Both the position numbers and the translations under genes were made by a program. DNA of 39,196 nt, taken from positions 1-39,196 of the forward strand of contig JANSWP010000068.1 of assembly GCA_024743405.1 (NCBI GenBank), given 5' to 3'. The DNA comes from Bacteroidota bacterium. Lineage in GTDB: Bacteria > Bacteroidota > Bacteroidia > Chitinophagales > Saprospiraceae. Below are positions 1 through 6,127 of the stretch, piece by piece. The notes below the pieces were generated by a model. It saw only the letters and a list, made by a program, of their open reading frames with translations. It did not search any database and was not told the origin of the DNA. The first letter of the stretch is position 1, and each line of letters starts with the position of its first letter.

Positions 1-100
1 CGGCGTTAAAAATACTTTTTTGCGTTCGCCTTTGTAACTTCTGGCACAAGCCAGCGCAGGATGCCCTGCATCGCCTGTGTTTTTTGCCTTGCTAAAATCC
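1..100 (-). repeat. Dispersed long-palindrome element, copy A (partial, cut by window edge)
   Basis: Read on the minus strand this stretch starts AAGGCAAAAAACAC, continues through hairpins and ends GTATTTTTAACGCC, matching the core of the elements at 21713, 23067 and 33042. It differs by a longer centre with extra hairpins: CTGGC/GCCAG at 41-45 and 50-54, and GATGC/GCATC at 60-64 and 68-72. The far arm lies outside the window, so the outer palindrome cannot be tested. Confidence 0.6.
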
Positions 101-199
101 AAAATCTACTATCTCAAATTGGCGGACTTATTTTTTAGCCGTTACTAAACTAGCAAAAAATTATCGCCAACATGTTGGTTTCAAACTGGGCTTAAGAGC

Positions 200-2044
200 C
201 TAAACATCGTAAATCTCGTCAATTACATTCTCGAATTTCTCCCTAATAACTCTACGTTTCAACTTCAATGTGGGAGTCAATTCTTGAGTCGAAACATCCC
301 AAGGTTCATTCAATAATCGGAAAGCTTTGATCTGTTCAATTTTACTGAATTCTGGGTTGAATTCATTGATTATTTTTTGAAATTCTTCAAGTACTTTCGG
401 GTTGGATAGCGTTTCTTTTGAAATTATTTTCAATGTTGGATTATGAGGATGGTCGCTCAGAGAACATGCTACGCCATTATCGTCACACCAAGACTTCAAA
501 GCATCTGCCGCTGGGACAATAACAGCTGAAACGAATTTCTTTTTCTCCCCTACCACCATCATTTGACCGATCAAAAAGCTCTCTTTAAATTTATTTTCAA
601 TCGGTTGGGGCGCTACATATTTACCACCCGAAGTTTTCAATAATTCTTTTTTACGATCCGTAATTTTCAAGAAATCTTTTCCCCCGGGTCCTTTTACAAA
701 TTTTCCAACATCTCCCGTACAAAACCATTTTTCACCATTCACCTCTTTCATGACTGCCGCTGTCGCGTCTGGTTTTTTATAATATCCTTGCATGATATTA
801 GGTCCTTTTGCCAAAATTTCTCCCTCGCCTGCTCTATAATTTCCGTCACTATCATCTATAATTATTTCTACCCCAGGAATAACCAACCCAACTGTTCCTA
901 GTTTTGCTTGACCTGGTTCAAGGCGATTAAAAGACAACGCAGGAGAAGTTTCTGTCAAGCCATATCCTTCCCGTATCGGAATACCCGCCGCCGAGAAAAC
1001 TTTCGCCATTTTCACTGGACAAGCTGCTGCTCCAGTCACAATCCCTTTAACATTTCCACCCATCGCTGCACGCCATTTGCTGAAAATCAATTTATCAGCA
1101 ATACTCCACTTTAGACCTGCTAACCCGGAGAATTTTTTATCATAACTATAATTATCTGCTAAATCTAATGCCCAGAAAAAGAGTTTCTTTTTTGCCCCTG
1201 TCAATAACAATCCTTTATTATAAATTGCTTCATAAACTTTTTCCAATAGTCGAGGAACTGTAGTGAAGAAGTGAGGTGCAACATTCACTAAATCTCCTTC
1301 TGGACCACCTAAATTATCTAACCCAACAAAATAGATACTGGCGCCATGGTAAACATAAGAATACAAAACATTGCGCTCAAAAATATGACATAAGGGAAGA
1401 AAGCTCAAAACGCGATCACCAGCCACTGTCGGCACTAAATCTTTAACTGCCAAAACATTACTAACAATATTTCGATGCGATAACATCACCCCTTTTGGAT
1501 TTCCAGTTGTACCCGAGGTATATATCAATGTTGCCAAATCGTCTGTTTGAATCTGAGCTTTAATCTCTTCTACTTTACTCAAATCACCTTCCGCAAAAAT
1601 CTCTGTCCAATGTGGCACTCCCATATCTTTTTCAAAACAATAAATTCCTTGTAATGAAGAGACATTCGGCTTGGCAGCCTTTACTTTTTCAACTAAATTG
1701 TCCCTTCCGCAAACACAATATTTAACCTCTGCATCATTGAATATATACTCGTATTCACGTGGGCTAATCGTTGGATAAACAGGCACATTGATCGCACCAA
1801 TTTGACTAATCCCTAAATCCATTACTGCCCATTCGCGCCGATTTTGGTAAGCGATTAAAGCAATTTTGTCGCCTGGCTGGACACCCAACCTGAGTAAACC
1901 TAGGCTGACTTTATTCCCCAATTCAATAATGTCGTCCGTACTATAAAATTGAAATTCACCATTCTCTTTATTACCAATTGATTTTTGCAAAGGGTAATTC
2001 TCCTTTTGATGATAAATAAAATCGAAAAGCCTTTTAATTTCCAT
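200..2044 (-). CDS. AMP-forming long-chain acyl-CoA synthetase (FadD/FAA-like)
   Basis: A member of the ANL (acyl-adenylate-forming) superfamily that activates fatty acids to acyl-CoA through an acyl-AMP intermediate, feeding beta-oxidation or lipid synthesis. At 614 residues it is full length for the long-chain class. The P-loop-like AMP motif YTSGTTGNPKG sits at about residues 175-185, followed by the A5-type GYGLTE motif, the YKTGD-like FCTGD motif, and near the C-terminus the hinge region DRKKELLKTSGGKYVAP with the expected lysine. The start is the first ATG of the frame and opens directly into a normal N-terminus. It is transcribed alone; upstream is a noncoding stretch with a terminator for the opposite side at 2175-2205. 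Chain-length preference cannot be read from sequence. Confidence 0.93.
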   Translation of the reverse strand: MEIKRLFDFIYHQKENYPLQKSIGNKENGEFQFYSTDDIIELGNKVSLGLLRLGVQPGDKIALIAYQNRREWAVMDLGISQIGAINVPVYPTISPREYEYIFNDAEVKYCVCGRDNLVEKVKAAKPNVSSLQGIYCFEKDMGVPHWTEIFAEGDLSKVEEIKAQIQTDDLATLIYTSGTTGNPKGVMLSHRNIVSNVLAVKDLVPTVAGDRVLSFLPLCHIFERNVLYSYVYHGASIYFVGLDNLGGPEGDLVNVAPHFFTTVPRLLEKVYEAIYNKGLLLTGAKKKLFFWALDLADNYSYDKKFSGLAGLKWSIADKLIFSKWRAAMGGNVKGIVTGAAACPVKMAKVFSAAGIPIREGYGLTETSPALSFNRLEPGQAKLGTVGLVIPGVEIIIDDSDGNYRAGEGEILAKGPNIMQGYYKKPDATAAVMKEVNGEKWFCTGDVGKFVKGPGGKDFLKITDRKKELLKTSGGKYVAPQPIENKFKESFLIGQMMVVGEKKKFVSAVIVPAADALKSWCDDNGVACSLSDHPHNPTLKIISKETLSNPKVLEEFQKIINEFNPEFSKIEQIKAFRLLNEPWDVSTQELTPTLKLKRRVIREKFENVIDEIYDV

Positions 2045-2174
2045 ATTTATATCCTGTAATAGTTAATTTGAAAAAATATCCGTTTGCGAAAATAGAAAAT
2101 ATTTTTGATGCTCAAATTGATTTACGAATCTGTGTTAAGTCGATGTATACTTGATGAAATATTAAAACTAAAAA

Positions 2175-2205
2175 GCCCCTTCCAAACCCAAAGGATGGAA
2201 AGGGC
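2175..2205 (-). terminator. Intrinsic terminator, minus strand
   Basis: GCCCCTTCCA (2175-2184) pairs with TGGAAAGGGC (2196-2205) with one mismatch; on the minus strand the stem is followed by TTTTTAG. It would end transcripts coming from the AraC pseudogene and small-ORF region to the right. Confidence 0.65.
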
Positions 2206-2373
2206 AAAAGTTAACTTATTATCAATCTAATCGCTGAAGTTTGGATACCGTCGCTGTCTTTTCAGTCCGACTGTGAGCATCCGTCTTCAAAGGATTTTCT
2301 TTGGTTAATTATGTTGAGTAGGTTAATTGGTTGAGTAGGTCAAGACACAATCAACTCAAACAACATAATTGAA

Positions 2374-2460
2374 CTATTCTGATTGGGGCTCTGAAAGGAC
2401 GTCTAGATTGAGAATGATAATACCGAAAAAAAGGATTCCGAAAAGGAGTATTTCGTTCAT
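2374..2460 (-). CDS. Candidate 28-residue single-pass membrane peptide
   Basis: A short ATG-initiated frame whose product begins MNEILLFGILFFGIIIL, a continuous hydrophobic stretch long enough to cross a membrane, and ends in a polar tail, SEPQSE. A purine-rich AAAGAG lies about 9 bases before the ATG. It sits between the AraC-type pseudogene and the terminator at 2175-2205 on the same strand. I do not recognise a family. The composition and the RBS-like sequence are the only support, so this may be a chance frame. Confidence 0.3.
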   Translation of the reverse strand: MNEILLFGILFFGIIILNLDVLSEPQSE

Positions 2461-2481
2461 TGTGTGCTCTTTTTAATGTGT

Positions 2482-2823
2482 TTAGTAAATCAAAATTTCG
2501 GAAGGCAATACACCGAATCTTTCCCTAAATTTTCGAGAAAAATAGACTGTATCGGCAAAGCCAACTGCATGAGCGGTGGCAGCTACTGTACTATAAGTAC
2601 CCTCCTTTAAAAATTCATGTGCTTTTTCAAACCGGATTTCGTTCAGGTAATCGTTTGGAGTTTGGTTGGTATAAAATTTTACTTTGCGGTAGAGTTATCT
2701 GCGACTAATTCCATAGTAATCTGCGATACTATCTACGCTTAAATAAGACTCACCAAGGTTTTTTGTAATGTATTGGTTAAAGTCTGTCAACCACGTTCCT
2801 TCGTATCTATCAGTTAACTTCAT
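2482..2823 (-). pseudogene. AraC-type DNA-binding domain with in-frame stop
   Basis: Translating the minus strand from the ATG at 2823 gives 113 sense codons with one TAA at codon 43 (2695-2697). The two halves join into a good AraC/XylS domain: the first helix-turn-helix includes DSIADYYGISRR, then the stop where these proteins normally have Gln (CAA to TAA is one change), then LYRKVKFYTNQTPNDYL, an IRFEKAHEFL helix, and the second helix-turn-helix ending VGFADTVYFSRKFRERFG. The preceding in-frame stop is 11 codons upstream of the ATG, so no sensor or ligand domain precedes it. It is either a decayed remnant of a larger regulator (such as a hybrid two-component protein) or a small SoxS-sized regulator killed by a nonsense mutation. 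A sequencing error at that base is the alternative. Confidence 0.75.
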
Positions 2824-2984
2824 TATGTTATGTTTTTGGTGTTCATCATTGAATTACTGCAACAAATATAAGCTAAGACAACTGAGAATTTTGAGCCATC
2901 CATCTAGGAAATTTGTGCCAAATGCTATGAAAATCGTGCCATGGACTGAGAAAATTGTATCAAGAAGGGTGTATTAATGCGTAA

Positions 2985-3039
2985 TTTCTCTAAAAACAAT
3001 ATTTCTTTTTTTGTAAAAGCAATATTGTTTTTAGAGAAA
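2985..3039. repeat. Perfect 19-bp inverted repeat with 17-nt loop
   Basis: The 19 bases at 2985-3003 are the exact reverse complement of 3021-3039 (arm core TCTCTAAAAACAATATT). The loop 3004-3020 is T-rich on the plus strand. It sits between the AraC pseudogene and the 3' end of the glutamate-synthase-like gene. The stem is AT-rich and is not followed by a clear T tract, so it is not a typical terminator; a REP/MITE-type palindrome is possible. Confidence 0.75.
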
Positions 3040-3139
3040 AAGAAACATGGTTTTCAATATATAATTTACTAATATTAAGCACTTTACACCAACACAAATA
3101 ACACTGTCAATACACAATCTTAGAGTATGGATTGATATA

Positions 3140-4741
3140 TCACAAGTTACCAGGCACAAAGCTCTCTGCATTAGCTTCTTTCAAATCTTGCTTCCAATTA
3201 TCGGGACAAGTAGTTGGATTCAATAAGCAGCCTTGATCTAGGTTAGGAAAAATTTCATCATATCTTTTTACTTCATTCATTGTTATTCGACGCCAAATTA
3301 ATGATCGATTAATCATTGTTGGATCATTTAACCCTGCTGCTGCCATTAACTCAACAAAAGCCTCTACTGTATCATGATGATAATTTGCGACTCTTACCTT
3401 TTTATCCGAAACAACTAGTCCCTTAACCAATTCAGGATCCTGAGTAGCCACACCCGTTGGGCAATTATTTTTATTACACTCTAATGCTTGAATACAACCC
3501 AAAGCCAACATCATTGCTCTAGCAGAATAACAAGCATCTGCACCTAATGCTAAAGCCTTGAAAATGTCAAATCCTGTCATGATTTTTCCAGAGGCAAATA
3601 ATTTAATGTCCTTTTTCAAGTCAAATCCAACAAGTGCATCATACGCAAATGCCAAACCTTCTCGAAATGGCATTCCAACAGAGTTTGAAAATTCTAAAGG
3701 TGCTGCCCCAGTTCCCCCCTCTCCACCATCAACCGTAATAAAATCAGGTTTGATCCCTGTCTGAATCATTGCTTTACAAATCGCCAAAAATTCACTTTTC
3801 CGGCCAATACATAATTTAAAACCAACAGGTTTTCCGCCGGAGACTTCACGCATTTTACAAAGCAACTCCAAAAATTCAATTGGGGTAGAAAATGCAGAGT
3901 GAAAAGGTGGAGAAAGCACTGCTTTGCCAGGCTCAACACCACGAATTTCAGCAATTTCGAGTGTATTCTTTTTCGCAGGTAAAATACCTCCATGACCAGG
4001 CTTTGCACCCTGAGAGAGTTTTAATTCGATCATTTTTACATTCTCCTCAGCTGTCCTTTTGGCAAATTCTTCAAAAGAAAAATTACCATCAGATCCCCGA
4101 CATCCAAAATACCCTGTTCCAACTTGATAAACTAAGTCACCATTAAATTCATTGTGATAAGGACTGATTCCACCTTCACCTGTATTATGTGCAAACTTTC
4201 CAATCGCAGCGCCACCGTTCAATGACATTATAGCTGCCTTGCTCAAAGAGCCGTAACTCATGGCTGAAATATTTAAAAGTGAGCAACTGTAAGGTTTATT
4301 ACAATCAGAAGTCCCGACAGTTATTCGCGGATTTTGTTCTAATTTGTGCGCATCTAGAGCGGCTATTGAGTGATTCATCCATTCGTAGCCTTCTTCATAT
4401 ACATTTAGTTGAGTCCCAAATGGATTGGTATCTAACTCTTGCTTAGCACGTTGATAAACGACTGACCGAAAAATCCGACTCAATGGTCGCCCATTAGTAT
4501 CGCTCTCAATAAAGTATTGATACATCTTAGGACGTAAATCTTCTAAAACATATCGCCCTCTTCCCAGAATTGGAAAATTCCGCATAATGGCATGCTTCGA
4601 CTGAAACATATCATAAAAGCCCAATAGAATAATTGGCCCGAAAATTAAAAATGCCCACCAAAACGGTGCCCACCAATAATGTGCGATTGTGGATATGAAA
4701 AGAATGGTAAGAATCGAAAAGACCGTAAATTCATTTCTCAT
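3140..4741 (-). CDS. FMN-binding glutamate-synthase-like protein (single-domain, membrane-anchored)
   Basis: It carries the FMN-binding alpha/beta-barrel domain of the large glutamate synthase subunit without the glutaminase domain. Diagnostic segments are SQGAKPGHGGILP, DGGEGGTGAAPLEF and CNKNNCPTGVATQ. Three cysteines at residues 416, 422 and 427 have the C-x5-C-x4-C spacing of the [3Fe-4S] site in glutamate synthase. The N-terminus holds about two hydrophobic segments before the barrel, suggesting membrane association. The frame is open 42 codons further, to 4867, but that extension is low-complexity and includes a hairpin and probable leader RNA. I chose the ATG at 4741 because it opens straight into the hydrophobic anchor. 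Family members of this form are common and mostly uncharacterised; glutamate production itself is inference. Confidence 0.88.
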   Translation of the reverse strand: MRNEFTVFSILTILFISTIAHYWWAPFWWAFLIFGPIILLGFYDMFQSKHAIMRNFPILGRGRYVLEDLRPKMYQYFIESDTNGRPLSRIFRSVVYQRAKQELDTNPFGTQLNVYEEGYEWMNHSIAALDAHKLEQNPRITVGTSDCNKPYSCSLLNISAMSYGSLSKAAIMSLNGGAAIGKFAHNTGEGGISPYHNEFNGDLVYQVGTGYFGCRGSDGNFSFEEFAKRTAEENVKMIELKLSQGAKPGHGGILPAKKNTLEIAEIRGVEPGKAVLSPPFHSAFSTPIEFLELLCKMREVSGGKPVGFKLCIGRKSEFLAICKAMIQTGIKPDFITVDGGEGGTGAAPLEFSNSVGMPFREGLAFAYDALVGFDLKKDIKLFASGKIMTGFDIFKALALGADACYSARAMMLALGCIQALECNKNNCPTGVATQDPELVKGLVVSDKKVRVANYHHDTVEAFVELMAAAGLNDPTMINRSLIWRRITMNEVKRYDEIFPNLDQGCLLNPTTCPDNWKQDLKEANAESFVPGNL

Positions 4742-4805
4742 AGTTGAAATGAGTATTTGATTATTTGTTTGGTAAATAAGTGCTTGGACAAAATCAAGGT
4801 ATAGA

Positions 4806-4842
4806 TTACTGGAGCATTCCGCAAAGCGGCTCGCTCCAGTAA
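4806..4842. promoter_or_regulatory. Nested hairpin in the probable leader of the glutamate-synthase-like gene
   Basis: TTACTGGAGC (4806-4815) and GCTCCAGTAA (4833-4842) are perfect 10-base arms. Inside them CCGC (4819-4822) and GCGG (4826-4829) form a second stem around AAA. It lies between the predicted promoter at 4886-4913 and the chosen start at 4741, so it would be in the 5' UTR. It could be a leader regulatory stem or a small REP-like repeat. Confidence 0.6.
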
Positions 4843-4885
4843 ATGGTCGTTTTGGAGGGGAGTCCAATAACTTACGTCACAAGAA

Positions 4886-4913
4886 CAAAAGTATTAGAAA
4901 GCGAGGAATGCAA
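4886..4913 (-). promoter_or_regulatory. Predicted Bacteroidota-type promoter for the glutamate-synthase-like gene
   Basis: On the minus strand TTG (4911-4913) is followed after 17 bases by TACTTTTG (4893-4886), a full match to TAnnTTTG. The transcript would start near 4880, giving a leader of about 140 bases. Confidence 0.45.
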
Positions 4914-4977
4914 GATATAAAGACGGGTCAAATCACAAAAAAACATGTGCAAACATTGTTATTTACAAGGCAAGAAA

Positions 4978-5026
4978 AAAGCCGCACAAAAGGCGGCTTT
5001 AATTATAATCCCATGAACATATCCAA
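4978..5026 (-). other. Conserved 24-base block plus terminator hairpin, unit 1 of 3
   Basis: On the minus strand the block TTGGATATGTTCATGGG and following ATTATAA (5026-5003) reads Leu-Asp-Met-Phe-Met-Gly-Leu-stop. It is followed at once by stem AAAGCCGC/GCGGCTTT (5000-4993 and 4985-4978) and a T run (4980-4975), a good intrinsic terminator. The upstream frame reads SLFFKEFSFLD back to a stop that is itself preceded by an in-frame ATG. The same block occurs at 5295-5318 and 5401-5424. Confidence 0.6.
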
Positions 5027-5088
5027 AAACGAAAATTCTTTAAAAAATAAGCTTTACATTTTGTAAGGCGAATCTTTCATTATAAGTT

Positions 5089-5216
5089 TGCATCAGCCTT
5101 TTAAAAAGAGTTTTTTTTATCCCATTATTTTTTTTCAGCATTAGAGTTTTATCCTATTAAACAAGTTTTTCTTAGTAGCTGCCACTTTCGGCAGCTTTTT
5201 TTTTTAGGCTGATGCA
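5089..5216. repeat. Widely spaced 11-bp inverted repeat enclosing a terminator
   Basis: TGCATCAGCCT at 5089-5099 is the exact reverse complement of AGGCTGATGCA at 5206-5216, 106 bases apart. The enclosed sequence is very AT-rich and contains the plus-strand terminator at 5177-5205. No reading frame of note lies inside. It may bound a small transcription unit or an inserted element. Confidence 0.45.
5177..5205 (+). terminator. Strong intrinsic terminator, plus strand
   Basis: AGCTGCC (5177-5183) pairs with GGCAGCT (5190-5196) around a 6-base loop and runs into ten T residues. No coding region precedes it on the plus strand, so it implies a short noncoding plus-strand transcript or a leftover from a lost gene. 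Confidence 0.7.
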
Positions 5217-5242
5217 TTTATCTTAGAACTGAGATTAAGAAT

Positions 5243-5318
5243 AATAGTACGTTCCCCCACAAAAAAAACCGTGGGGGACGCTACTATTAACAAATTATAA
5301 TCCCATGAACATATACAA
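5243..5318 (-). other. Conserved 24-base block plus hairpin, unit 2 of 3
   Basis: The block at 5318-5295 (minus strand) reads Leu-Tyr-Met-Phe-Met-Gly-Leu-stop. It is followed by a long stem: AATAGTA with TACTATT (5243-5249 and 5282-5288) and CCCCCAC with GTGGGGG (5254-5260 and 5271-5277) around an eight-A loop side. The T tract after the stem is weak. The upstream frame is open for 17 codons (ISNSKFIDN before the block) with no earlier ATG. Confidence 0.6.
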
Positions 5319-5357
5319 GTTGTCAATAAATTTTGAATTGGATATTTGTTAAAAAAA

Positions 5358-5424
5358 GCAGTTGTCCCGATTTATTTCGGGACGACTGGCTATCAACAAA
5401 TTATAATCCCATGAACATATTCAA
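5358..5424 (-). other. Conserved 24-base block plus terminator hairpin, unit 3 of 3
   Basis: The block at 5424-5401 (minus strand) reads Leu-Asn-Met-Phe-Met-Gly-Leu-stop. It is followed by stem TCCCGA/TCGGGA with outer pairing (5364-5370 and 5377-5383) and seven T residues at 5357-5351, a convincing terminator. The upstream frame is open for about 15 codons of mainly basic residues and lacks an ATG. A second minus-strand frame just upstream encodes a very basic peptide (KGSKRGRKKKSW). The rest of the stretch to 5704 is A/T-rich with no further gene seen. Confidence 0.6.
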
Positions 5425-5725
5425 AATTTGAGCGCCGATTCTTTTAACCAGCTTTTTTTCTTTCGTCCTCGTTTACTTCCTTTCACGATACAAAGATGCA
5501 ACACTATCACGCCTACTACAAAGACAAAAATCAGGATTTGTGAGAAAAATTAAATTGTTTTTTTGCAAAAAAAATAATTTAATTTATTGATTATTAGAAA
5601 ATTAGAATAAATAGGCTGTGAAAAAAAAACCAATAAAAAACATTAATTTTATCCAAAAAGAATTGAATTTTCTTTGAAAAAAAATTGAAAAAAAGCTTGA
5701 CAAGTTGATTTTTTCAAGATTAGCT

Positions 5726-6115
5726 TCAATAAAGTTTCACCTGAGTAGTGATTTCAATCTTATAATTGTCTGGGTCAGAAATAAAAATGGAGTGAAAATG
5801 GATGAGGTCTTGAAACTCTATGGCAATGTTTTTCTTTTCAAAATGTTGCTTCACTTTTTCGAACTCTTGGTTACTAACTTGAAAGGCAAAATGAAACGGA
5901 ACAAGCCAATCTCCTTCGGGTAAGATTTTTGGATTATTGGTTTTGGCCGGGAAAAGAGCGATTCCCGTTTTCCCAGCTAACATCATAATAGGAAACGCTC
6001 CCCATTCTCTCGGTTTTACCCTTTTTAGTCCTAACACTTCTTCATACCATAAAGCCGATTTTTCTACGTCCCTCACTCTAATAGCAATATGGTCAAGATA
6101 CTGAAGTTGAAACAT
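5726..6115 (-). CDS. VOC (glyoxalase/bleomycin-resistance/dioxygenase) family protein
   Basis: A 129-residue single-unit member of the vicinal oxygen chelate fold, which usually works as a metal-dependent dimer. The opening DHIAIRVRDVEKSALWYEEVLG has the first metal-ligand His and the typical first beta-alpha-beta module. The second module ends FISDPDNYKIEITT, corresponding to the usual DPDGNxIEL with the Glu ligand; Gly is replaced by Asn-Tyr. A His pair (IHFHS) precedes the last strands. It starts 12 bases after the ABC-F gene ends, so they are probably cotranscribed. The substrate cannot be told; related proteins include lactoylglutathione lyase and antibiotic-binding proteins. Confidence 0.85.
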   Translation of the reverse strand: MFQLQYLDHIAIRVRDVEKSALWYEEVLGLKRVKPREWGAFPIMMLAGKTGIALFPAKTNNPKILPEGDWLVPFHFAFQVSNQEFEKVKQHFEKKNIAIEFQDLIHFHSIFISDPDNYKIEITTQVKLY

Positions 6116-6127
6116 TATAAATCAATT

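Noticed and set aside
2300-2372. Tandem GGTTAATT/GTTGAGTAGGT repeat and the AATTATGTTG/CAACATAATT pair
   Set aside because: Real but short and without clear context; too little to assign a function.
2768-2977. 69-codon plus-strand frame
   Set aside because: It overlaps the AraC-type pseudogene on the other strand and has no recognisable composition.
3140-4867. Longer start of the glutamate-synthase-like gene at 4867
   Set aside because: The extra 42 codons cover a hairpin and lie only about 15 bases from the predicted transcription start; the ATG at 4741 opens the membrane anchor.
4978-5424. CRISPR-like array made of the three 24-base repeats
   Set aside because: Spacing between the repeats is unequal (292 and 106 bases), there are only three copies, each is tied to a terminator-like hairpin, and no cas genes are present.
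5705-5923. 72-codon plus-strand frame
   Set aside because: It is a shadow of the VOC gene on the minus strand.
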